Shown piece after piece: positions 1 to 5,570 of a stretch of 6,504 bases of DNA. A program made the position numbers and the translations under genes. The notes beneath the pieces are model-generated. The model saw only the letters and a list, made by a program, of their open reading frames with translations, had not been told where the DNA came from and made no database searches. Each line of letters opens with the position of its first letter. The stretch's first letter is position 1. This DNA comes from JACRAO01 sp964490895 (GTDB lineage: Bacteria; Bdellovibrionota; UBA1018), in NCBI GenBank assembly GCA_964490895.1, contig CAZBEI010000053.1, positions 1-6,504 of the forward strand, in the 5' to 3' direction.

Positions 1-1
1 G

Positions 2-133
2 ACAGACGCAGGGCTAGGGCTGCGCTGGTTTTCGCCCATCGGTCCACTGCGATTCGAGTGGGGATTTCCGCTTAAAATTAAACCCGGCGACAGTGACATG
101 AACTTCGAGTTCATGATCGGGACTCCGTTTTGA
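2..133 (+). CDS. bamA: BamA, outer membrane protein assembly factor (C-terminal fragment)
   Basis: This is the 3' end (43 codons plus TGA) of the Omp85-family beta-barrel that inserts outer-membrane proteins; the 5' part lies outside the window. The visible residues contain GLGLRWFSPIGPLRFEWGFP, which matches the conserved last strands of BamA (compare the E. coli motif G-x-G-L-R-W-L-T-P-I-G-P-L). The chain ends NFEFMIGTPF with a terminal Phe and alternating hydrophobic residues, the classic C-terminal beta-signal read by the BAM machinery itself. The position upstream of skp and the lpx genes agrees with the usual bamA-skp-lpxD-fabZ-lpxA-lpxB order. No terminator hairpin is visible after the stop, so transcripts could read on into the next gene. 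The only realistic alternative is another Omp85 member such as TamA, which the neighbourhood makes unlikely. Confidence 0.93.
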   Translation, partial: TDAGLGLRWFSPIGPLRFEWGFPLKIKPGDSDMNFEFMIGTPF

Positions 134-136
134 GGT

Positions 137-165
137 TTGACTTTTACAAAGATAAAGAGTAAAAG
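137..165 (+). promoter_or_regulatory. Candidate sigma70-type promoter for the 310-residue gene
   Basis: TTGACT (137-142, 5 of 6 matches to the -35 consensus) is followed after 17 bases by TAAAAG (160-165, 4 of 6 to the -10 consensus). Transcription would begin around 171-173, only a few bases before the ATG at 177, which would make the mRNA nearly leaderless. That fits the absence of a Shine-Dalgarno site. The match could be chance in AT-rich sequence, so this is only a candidate. Confidence 0.25.
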
Positions 166-176
166 AATTCAGTTTT

Positions 177-1109
177 ATGAATTTCCGCAGGATTTTATTG
201 GTTTTTTGTTTTTCCTTGTCGCCTGCGAGTGCTGAGGAGACTCCAGAAGCAATTATAGCTCAAGCTAAAACTACTGCTCAAGCGATAGTTTTAGTGATAG
301 TAGGTGAGCGTGGGAATTCTACATGGAAACCAAATGACATTGAGATAGATCTGAGAGGAGGCTTGCCTAGTGGACGTTTTGGTGCGTGTTACATCGCGCC
401 TGGTTTTCAACACGAAGTAGATACTGTTGGTGTTTATATCCCAGGCCTTGATACCACTCAACCTGAGTACCCAGAAACAATAGGTATAGAATTTGCTAAT
501 CGAATAGTCCCTCCTTTCGGTGAGATTTTGCAATTAATTTTAGAAATAAGAGGGTCTCGTTTGGATTCTGACGAGGCAAAAATAAATCGTTTGTATAATC
601 AACTGGTGCAGTTTTATTTAGCAGTAAGACTTGGGTTAGAGAATATTGCTTCTTATTTTGAGCCAAGATACGATCGAATACTTGGTAATGGTTTTGACTA
701 TCTTCATAAATTTTTTGAGTATGTATTGGTGAATGTACTTGTTGGCGGTCCAGTATATAGCTTAGCCTACATTGGAGATTCCGGGAAAGGCCTAAGTATT
801 GGAAATCCATTTTTGTATGGTGGGTTACTCATGAATATTCTCGCAACGGTTGTGGTGTATGATAGGCATTCTTACGGTTGGGTGTCTCGGCGGGAAACAA
901 GACTCGAAGACAAACTATCTCGGTTTTTAGAGGCATTTGTTGCTCAATTGGAAACCGAGCGGATCATACTGCCTACAGGGTTTAATCCACCTCAAATGAT
1001 AAGTACCAGTGGAGTTCACAGTCAGAACTTAGCTCATTGGGTTCAACTTATAATCAATCCCTGTAGTAGTCTGCTTGGTTTGCAGGGATCGTCTGGAAGT
1101 GTGAAGTAG
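177..1109 (+). CDS. Hypothetical secreted/periplasmic protein, 310 residues, no recognised family
   Basis: I do not recognise this protein. Residues 1-19 form a clear Sec signal peptide: MNFRR as a charged n-region, a hydrophobic ILLVFCFSLSP core, and ASA just before EE as a likely cleavage site. The mature part is mixed alpha/beta in appearance and aromatic-rich. It has Gly/Pro-rich stretches around 61-75 and 204-216, and hydrophobic stretches near 182-200 and 211-228 that are marginal as membrane helices. Only two cysteines remain in the mature chain (about C71 and C296), which could form a disulfide in the periplasm. The chain ends SSGSVK, without the terminal aromatic residue of a beta-barrel. 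The ATG at 177 is chosen because it gives the signal peptide and because an in-frame stop lies at 153-155; no SD site precedes it. Its AT-rich composition and its place between bamA and skp suggest later insertion, but this is inference. It may affect envelope biology, though nothing in the sequence proves it. Confidence 0.75.
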   Translation: MNFRRILLVFCFSLSPASAEETPEAIIAQAKTTAQAIVLVIVGERGNSTWKPNDIEIDLRGGLPSGRFGACYIAPGFQHEVDTVGVYIPGLDTTQPEYPETIGIEFANRIVPPFGEILQLILEIRGSRLDSDEAKINRLYNQLVQFYLAVRLGLENIASYFEPRYDRILGNGFDYLHKFFEYVLVNVLVGGPVYSLAYIGDSGKGLSIGNPFLYGGLLMNILATVVVYDRHSYGWVSRRETRLEDKLSRFLEAFVAQLETERIILPTGFNPPQMISTSGVHSQNLAHWVQLIINPCSSLLGLQGSSGSVK

Positions 1110-1423
1110 GTTGGCCCAAGAGTTGTGGGTCGCCTGGCGAAGTAAGTAACCTTTGTGTTAAGCAGTCATGGCTTTTGTTTTACTGCAGCCTCTAGCCTTG
1201 ACTACAGCCCTCAACCTTAAAGCCATAGGAATCCTTATCGATCCAGTCTGCATGCTTCGGTTGCTTTAGCTCTTGCTTCAGTCAAAGTTTGCATCTGGTT
1301 TTCGACTACAAATCCAAAAACTCTTTCAGAGCAGCTTGAACAGTGGTTTGAATGCCCCCTGGAAGCAAGGCTTCTTCATAATTCTATTGAATTTACCCCC
1401 TCACTATGGTTTTTTGACTGAAT
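1110..1423. other. Gene-poor spacer between the hypothetical gene and skp
   Basis: About 310 bases without a credible gene. A weak hairpin (GGCCCA 1112-1117 with TGGGTC 1125-1130, including one G-T pair) follows the upstream stop, but it has no T-tract, so I do not call it a terminator. A second small hairpin is GAAGC/GCTTC at 1362-1374. The + strand frame 1221-1418 is open for 66 codons but has no ATG, GTG or TTG. On the - strand, 1383-1309 is open for 25 codons and reads like a protein tail (PGGIQTTVQAALKEFLDL). Both may be decayed coding remnants or chance. No convincing promoter for skp is visible; CATAAT at 1377-1382 resembles a -10 but lacks a -35 at proper spacing. Confidence 0.5.
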
Positions 1424-1439
1424 AAGGAGACTTCTCAAA

Positions 1440-1988
1440 ATGAAAACGATACGTTTTATGTCAACTATTTGTGTTGGATTGTGCATCACTTGCTTTATTA
1501 ACCACGGAGCATTGGCTTTGGCCAATGCATTAGGAGATACAAAAATTGCCACCGTCGACATGCAAAAGGCCATTCAAACCGTGGACACTGGGAAAAAAGC
1601 CAAGTCTGATTTAGAAAAAGCCCTCACGCTTAAGAAAAAAGAAATTCAGGATGAAGAGGCCAAAATCAACAAGATGGGCGAAGAGTTCAAAAAGCAATCC
1701 CTGGTCATGAATGATGAAGCCAGGTCCAAAAGGCAAGTCGAAATCCAAGAAAAAATTGCAAAGTTACAGCAACTTCAGATGAAGTCTCAAACCGAGCTTC
1801 AGCAAAAAGAACAAGAGCTCACGCTTCCTATTTTATCAAGGCTCCGCCAGATTATCAAAGAATTGGCCACTCAAAAAGGATACACCGTTGTCTTAGAGAA
1901 AAATGAAAACATGGTTTTATTTTCACTCGAAAAAGACGATCTCACTGAGGATGTCATCCGGGTCTATAACAAAGCTCCTAAAACGTAA
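1440..1988 (+). CDS. skp: Skp/OmpH-family periplasmic chaperone
   Basis: A 182-residue precursor of the periplasmic holdase that binds unfolded outer-membrane proteins and hands them to BamA. Residues 1 to about 28-30 are a signal peptide: MKTIR, a hydrophobic core rich in Cys/Ile/Leu, and ALALANA as the likely cleavage region. The mature protein opens with KIATVDMQKAIQTV, the typical OmpH (PF03938) first strand and helix. It continues with a long Lys/Glu/Gln-rich coiled coil (about residues 52-135) that forms the tentacle arms of the trimer. It closes with a second body segment containing KGYTVVLEKNENMVLF, matching the family's final strands. Length is normal for the family (E. coli precursor about 161). 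The ATG is supported by AAGGAG at 1424-1429, 10 bases upstream. The stop codon is immediately followed by, and forms part of, the SD site of lpxD, so the two genes are surely cotranscribed. Confidence 0.9.
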   Translation: MKTIRFMSTICVGLCITCFINHGALALANALGDTKIATVDMQKAIQTVDTGKKAKSDLEKALTLKKKEIQDEEAKINKMGEEFKKQSLVMNDEARSKRQVEIQEKIAKLQQLQMKSQTELQQKEQELTLPILSRLRQIIKELATQKGYTVVLEKNENMVLFSLEKDDLTEDVIRVYNKAPKT

Positions 1989-1992
1989 GGAG
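1987..1992 (+). promoter_or_regulatory. Shine-Dalgarno site that decides the lpxD start
   Basis: AAGGAG sits five bases before the ATG at 1998 and begins within the skp stop codon (TAA at 1986-1988). An in-frame GTG at 1992-1994 overlaps the last base of this site, so it cannot be the start served by it. This makes the ATG at 1998 the preferred start of LpxD (MSFGVAEIL) over the two-residue-longer GTG version. Confidence 0.8.
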
Positions 1993-1997
1993 TGAGA

Positions 1998-3068
1998 ATG
2001 TCATTTGGAGTTGCCGAAATCTTAGATTGGGTCGGTGGCGAAGTAGCCAATGCAAAAGTGCTCGGAGAAAAACTTAAAAAGATCCGAGTCGACCGGCCTT
2101 CGTCCTTATCTAAAGCAGTCGCAACCGACATCGCTTATTTTTTTAATAAGAGTTATGCACACGAGCTTGCGGGTGCACAGCCTGGAATTTTAATCACAGG
2201 AGATCCATTTGCAAAAGAACTAGAAAAAGCAAGACTCCCTCTTTGGGAAACTTCGGCTGTTGTTGTCTGTCCAGACCCCTATTGGGCAATGGCACTTCTT
2301 TCGGAAAAGTTCGAAGCTCCCCAGGCTCTCAAAGAGTGTTCCATTCATCCCACTGCGGTTGTGGATTCTGGAATGAGACTTCCGGCACGGATTCGAATTG
2401 GACCCTATTGTGTTTTAGAAAAAAATGTAAGGCTTGGCGAGGACACCGTTTTGTATGCTCATTGTTATCTCGGCCAAGGGGTTACGTTAGGTCACAACTG
2501 TGTTTTATTTCCCAATGTTGTTTTGTATCCCAATACCCAGATTGGAAATCGGGTGAGGATCCATGCGGGTGCAGTGCTGGGGTCAGATGGATTTGGCTAT
2601 GCTCCCAAAATTGAGAATGGGAAAGTCATTTCGCATCAAAAAATTTACCACCTGGGGAGAGTTGTTGTTGGAGATGATGTGGAAATTGGGGCCAATGCCT
2701 GTGTCGATCGAGGTACGATCGAAGATACCATAATCGAAGATCTTGTTAAAATCGACAATGATGTCCATATCGGGCACAACTGTAAGCTCGAAAAAGGAGC
2801 TGTAATCTGTGGGGCCACCGCATTGGCAGGAAACGTGAGCGTGGGTGAGTTTGCCTATATAGGCGGACTGACCGGAATTGCAAACAATGTCCATGTGGGA
2901 GCTAGGGCCAAAGTGGGGGGCATGAGTCTGCTGAGCAAAGATGTTCCAGAGGGAGGCGCAGCAGTAGGAAATCCACAGCGAGATTACAAAAACCATTTTA
3001 AGGTTCATGCCTACTTGAACAGACAGGTCAAAGATATGGCGAACAGACAGGTCAAAAAACATGAGTAA
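1998..3068 (+). CDS. lpxD: LpxD, UDP-3-O-(3-hydroxyacyl)glucosamine N-acyltransferase
   Basis: This cytoplasmic enzyme transfers a 3-hydroxyacyl chain from ACP to the 2-amino group of UDP-3-O-acylglucosamine, the third step of lipid A synthesis. Counting from the ATG, it has 356 residues, slightly above the E. coli length (341). Residues 1 to about 110 form the N-terminal uridine-binding domain. From about 115 (IHPTAVVDSG) to 325 there is a left-handed beta-helix of hexapeptide repeats. Family signatures visible are GSDGFGYA (195-202), GANACVDRGT (231-240) and IDNDVHIGHN (252-261). His260 in the last motif corresponds to the catalytic His239 of E. coli LpxD (motif alignment from memory). The C-terminal helix that contacts ACP is extended by a near-perfect eight-residue repeat (NRQVKDMA then NRQVKKHE), described separately. 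It starts 9 bases after the skp stop and overlaps fabZ by 8 bases. Confidence 0.95.
   Translation: MSFGVAEILDWVGGEVANAKVLGEKLKKIRVDRPSSLSKAVATDIAYFFNKSYAHELAGAQPGILITGDPFAKELEKARLPLWETSAVVVCPDPYWAMALLSEKFEAPQALKECSIHPTAVVDSGMRLPARIRIGPYCVLEKNVRLGEDTVLYAHCYLGQGVTLGHNCVLFPNVVLYPNTQIGNRVRIHAGAVLGSDGFGYAPKIENGKVISHQKIYHLGRVVVGDDVEIGANACVDRGTIEDTIIEDLVKIDNDVHIGHNCKLEKGAVICGATALAGNVSVGEFAYIGGLTGIANNVHVGARAKVGGMSLLSKDVPEGGAAVGNPQRDYKNHFKVHAYLNRQVKDMANRQVKKHE
3017..3056 (+). repeat. In-frame tandem duplication at the lpxD 3' end
   Basis: The 16-base unit GAACAGACAGGTCAAA occurs at 3017-3032 and again, identically, at 3041-3056, giving a 24-base period (two 16-bp copies with an 8-base spacer). It encodes NRQVK twice near the LpxD C-terminus. 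The second copy carries the only SD-like bases upstream of fabZ (ACAGG, with AGG at 3049-3051, 9 bases before the ATG). The identity of the copies suggests a recent slippage or duplication event. The reading frame of lpxD is kept. Confidence 0.85.
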
Positions 3069-3576
3069 ACAGTATCAACTCAATATTGAGCAAATCAAAC
3101 GCTTCTTGCCCCATCGGCAACCTTTTTTACTGGTGGATCGGATTTTAGAAATCACTCCTGTGGGAAATCTTTTGGATCCCTCGAGCTCAGAAGACAAAGT
3201 GGGGACTCGTGTTACCTCCATAAAAAACATCTCTTATAATGAACCTTTTTTTGCAGGGCATTTTCCGGGGTTTGCCATTGTCCCAGGAGTTTTAATTTTA
3301 GAAGCCATGGCACAGACGACTTCTTTTTCTCTTTATCCCGCGATGGAACATGACATTGATCGAATGGCTAGAGATTTTGAGTGCATTTTGGTGGGGGTGG
3401 ATTCGGCTCGGTTTAGAAGGCCAGTGGTGCCAGGCGACACACTTAAAATAAATTCGGTTGTAAAAAAGACAAGAGGGCAACTCTGGTCATTCTTTGTAGA
3501 AGCTACGGTAGACTCACAAAAAGTAGCCGAAGCAGAAATCCTAGCCAAACTTCTTTTGAAAGGAAAACTCTCGTGA
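3061..3576 (+). CDS. fabZ: FabZ, 3-hydroxyacyl-[acyl-carrier-protein] dehydratase
   Basis: FabZ dehydrates 3-hydroxyacyl-ACP to trans-2-enoyl-ACP in the elongation cycle, and so competes with LpxA and LpxD for 3-hydroxyacyl-ACP. It is a hot-dog fold enzyme. The visible motifs are LPHRQPFLLVDRI (16-28), FFAGHFPGFAIVPGVLILEA (63-82) with the catalytic His67 and Glu81 at the same 14-residue spacing as E. coli His54/Glu68, and RFRRPVVPGD. At 171 residues it is about 20 longer than E. coli FabZ. Most of the extra length is a polar insert between VDRILEI and SIKNIS (about residues 33-50, with SSSEDK). The ATG overlaps the last 8 bases of lpxD. SD support is weak (AGG only), so translation probably depends on ribosomes ending lpxD. 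FabA is the alternative, but the GHFPG..VPG..ILEA pattern, the LPHR motif and the lpx context favour FabZ. Confidence 0.95.
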   Translation: MSKQYQLNIEQIKRFLPHRQPFLLVDRILEITPVGNLLDPSSSEDKVGTRVTSIKNISYNEPFFAGHFPGFAIVPGVLILEAMAQTTSFSLYPAMEHDIDRMARDFECILVGVDSARFRRPVVPGDTLKINSVVKKTRGQLWSFFVEATVDSQKVAEAEILAKLLLKGKLS

Positions 3577-4349
3577 GAATACATACTACTGCCCAAGTTC
3601 ACCCCGAAGCTCAAATTGCAGACACGGTCGAAATTGGGCCTTGGTGTACGATTGGCGCAGGAGTTAAAATTGGGGCTCACACTCGTCTCATGAGCCATGT
3701 GGTTATCGAGGGGTGGACAGAAATTGGAGAAAATAACGTCATTTTCCCATTTGCGGTTTTAGGCGCCATTCCACAAGATTTAAAATACAAAGGCGAAAAA
3801 ACAAAGCTCGTGATCGGAAACTCAAACACCATTCGAGAAGCCGTGACTATCAATTTGGGTACAGCTCAAGGAGGAGGCGTGACCTCTGTGGGAGATCATA
3901 CTTTGCTTATGGCCTATACTCATTTGGGGCATGACTGCAGAATTGGAAATCATTGCATCATTGCAAACTATGGAGGTTTCGCTGGGCATGTCGAGGTGGA
4001 CGACTACGCCACTTTTGGCGGGATGATTGGGGTTTCTCAGTTTGTACGCGTGGGCGCCTACGCCTATATTGCAGGGCAATCAGGTCTAGAGAGAGATGTT
4101 CCTCCATTTTGCATTGCAATGGGATCTCGGCCTTCGATACTCAAAGGAGCCAATATTGTTGGACTGAGGCGTCGCGGAATGACGGCAGAAAAAATTCAAA
4201 AAATAAACGAAGCCATTAAACTTTGGATTCGGCATGACGTTCAAAAAGAACAATGTCTTTTAGAAATCGAATCTCAGTATGGAGAAGTCCCTGAGATTGG
4301 GCAGTTTGTCTCTTTTATTCGAAAAAGTGAAATAGGCGTTGTGCGTTGA
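3573..4349 (+). CDS. lpxA: LpxA, UDP-N-acetylglucosamine O-acyltransferase
   Basis: LpxA catalyses the first step of lipid A synthesis: transfer of a 3-hydroxyacyl group from ACP to O-3 of UDP-GlcNAc, in the cytoplasm. It has 258 residues against 262 in E. coli. The N-terminal two thirds are hexapeptide repeats forming a left-handed beta-helix, followed by a helical C-terminus from about 185. Motifs are IPQDLKYKGE (66-75), IREAVTIN, AQGGGVT, and THLGHDCRIGNHCIIAN (116-132). His120 equals the catalytic His125 of E. coli, and AGHVEVDD, GGM and DVPPF follow as expected. By motif alignment Ser155 stands where E. coli has His160, and Gly168 matches the chain-length ruler Gly173. The gene starts with GTG; its GTGA overlaps the fabZ stop. 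AAGGA at 3560-3564, 8 bases upstream, supports this start. Confidence 0.95.
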   Translation: MRIHTTAQVHPEAQIADTVEIGPWCTIGAGVKIGAHTRLMSHVVIEGWTEIGENNVIFPFAVLGAIPQDLKYKGEKTKLVIGNSNTIREAVTINLGTAQGGGVTSVGDHTLLMAYTHLGHDCRIGNHCIIANYGGFAGHVEVDDYATFGGMIGVSQFVRVGAYAYIAGQSGLERDVPPFCIAMGSRPSILKGANIVGLRRRGMTAEKIQKINEAIKLWIRHDVQKEQCLLEIESQYGEVPEIGQFVSFIRKSEIGVVR

Positions 4350-5509
4350 GATTGTTTATTTCCGCATGCGAAATCTCGTCAGATCGTCACGGAGCCAAAC
4401 TCCTCACCGCACTGAGAGAGCTTTTGCAAAGCCAATTCCCCGAAAAATCAATTGAGGCCTTTGGTATCGGAGGGCCCAAGCTTCGCGCCTGCGGGCTAAA
4501 AACTTTGGTTCGCTCCGAAGATCTTTTGGCCATGGGTTCTACAGAAGTGTTGGTTAGGATTTCGAAAATTTGGGGAGCTCTCAGAAAAATAAGTGCTGAG
4601 CTAAAGCGAAATCCTCCAGATCTTGGGGTTGTGATTGATTATCCGGATTTTCATTTTCAGTTGGTCAAAAGAATGAAAAAAATCCCATGGATTTATTACA
4701 TCCCGCCCAAAGTGTGGGTCTGGAGAAAGAGTAGACTCAAGTTTCTAAAAAAATATTTTTCAAAAATCCTCTGTATTTTCCCGTTCGAAGAAAAATTCTA
4801 TAGAGATGCCCACGTGATGCAGGCACGCTATGTTGGCAACCCCCTCATGGAAGAGCTGCCCTTTGAGCTGACAAAAGCTCAGGCAAGAGTGGCTTTAGAT
4901 TTAAAAAACGAAGACGTTGTAGTCACGCTCATGCCTGGGAGTCGTCCTGCTGAAATTAAAAATCACCTCGCTCCCATGCTCAAGGCTGCAGAGGGTGTGT
5001 CTTTAGAGCTTCAGAAAAAAATGATTGTTCTAATTCCATGGGTAGAAGGACAGCACTCAAATTTGGCAGAAGTTCTTGGAGGTGCTCCAGTATCTTCTTT
5101 TTTTGTGGTGAAAAGTTTTATTGGGCGAGCCCATGAGTGCCTTGTGGCTTCAGATGCTGCCTTGATCAAATCTGGGACTTCGACACTGGAGGCGGCTCTT
5201 TTAGGCTGTCCTCACGTGCTTTTGTATAAACCCTCACGCCTGACTTTTTTTATTTTTAAACGCCTGATGAGTTACTCTGGTCCTGTGGGGCTTGCCAATA
5301 TTTTGCTGGGGCGCTCTATTGTGAAGGAAATATTGGGGCCAGAAGTAAGGGCAGAAGTTTTACAAAAAGAACTCCTAGCCCTTTTATTGAGCGAAAATTT
5401 AGAAATGAAAAAATCATTTTATGAACTGAAGGGTTTATTGGCTAGCGAAAAGAGTCCTAGCTTTCTTGCTGCGGAGGAGATTTTAGGGGTTTGGGGTACT
5501 GCTGGCTAA
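4346..5509 (+). CDS. lpxB: LpxB, lipid A disaccharide synthase
   Basis: LpxB is a GT19 glycosyltransferase, peripheral on the inner membrane, that joins lipid X and UDP-2,3-diacylglucosamine to form the beta-1,6 disaccharide. Its 387 residues match the family (382 in E. coli). In order, I see FGIGGPKLRACG (39-50), LLAMGSTEVL (60-69), VVIDYPDF (95-102; Asp98 matches the catalytic Asp98 of E. coli), IPPKVWVWR (119-127), IFPFEEKFY (144-152), YVGNPL, MPGSRPAEI (196-204), SDAALIKSGTSTLEAALLG (269-287) and NILLGR. The N-terminal loop reads SACEISSDRHGA where the family usually has AGEASGD-like sequence, so it is divergent. The start is TTG; its TTGA overlaps the lpxA stop. No ATG or GTG is available in frame, because a stop lies at 4328-4330. 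SD support is weak (AGG at 4334-4336), which implies coupling to lpxA. A terminator begins inside its stop codon. Confidence 0.93.
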   Translation: MRLFISACEISSDRHGAKLLTALRELLQSQFPEKSIEAFGIGGPKLRACGLKTLVRSEDLLAMGSTEVLVRISKIWGALRKISAELKRNPPDLGVVIDYPDFHFQLVKRMKKIPWIYYIPPKVWVWRKSRLKFLKKYFSKILCIFPFEEKFYRDAHVMQARYVGNPLMEELPFELTKAQARVALDLKNEDVVVTLMPGSRPAEIKNHLAPMLKAAEGVSLELQKKMIVLIPWVEGQHSNLAEVLGGAPVSSFFVVKSFIGRAHECLVASDAALIKSGTSTLEAALLGCPHVLLYKPSRLTFFIFKRLMSYSGPVGLANILLGRSIVKEILGPEVRAEVLQKELLALLLSENLEMKKSFYELKGLLASEKSPSFLAAEEILGVWGTAG

Positions 5510-5540
5510 TTTTGATACCTATTAAAAATTAGCCGTTTTT
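5504..5540 (+). terminator. Rho-independent terminator of the lipid A block
   Basis: GGCTAATTTT (5504-5513) and AAAATTAGCC (5525-5534) form a perfect 10-bp stem with an 11-base loop, followed by GTTTTT. The left arm begins in the last Gly codon of lpxB and includes its TAA stop. The stem is AT-rich but the layout is canonical, and it closes the skp-lpxB transcription unit. Confidence 0.75.
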
Positions 5541-5570
5541 GAAAATCTCTCCTGTTATGTTTACATGGAA

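Noticed and set aside
1112..1130. Hairpin after the 310-residue gene as a terminator
   Set aside because: Only six pairs including a G-T, and no T-tract follows it.
1168..1272. 34-codon ATG frame encoding a small hydrophobic peptide (MAFVLLQPLAL...)
   Set aside because: No SD site, very short, and no promoter; open frames of this length are expected by chance.
1377..1382. CATAAT as a -10 box for the skp block
   Set aside because: The nearest TTGAAT (1348-1353) is 23 bases away, too far for a sigma70 promoter; proper spacing gives only GCCCCC.
1221..1421. 66-codon + strand frame just before skp
   Set aside because: It contains no ATG, GTG or TTG codon and no recognisable domain; kept only as a possible remnant.
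1992..1997. GTG start for LpxD two codons upstream of the ATG (MRMSFG)
   Set aside because: The GTG overlaps the last base of the AAGGAG site, so that site cannot serve it; the ATG at 1998 has correct, if short, spacing.
2583..3062. Long - strand open frame opposite lpxD (159 codons)
   Set aside because: It is a shadow of lpxD: it lies wholly within a gene with clear family motifs, its translation looks unlike a protein family, and no SD site serves it.
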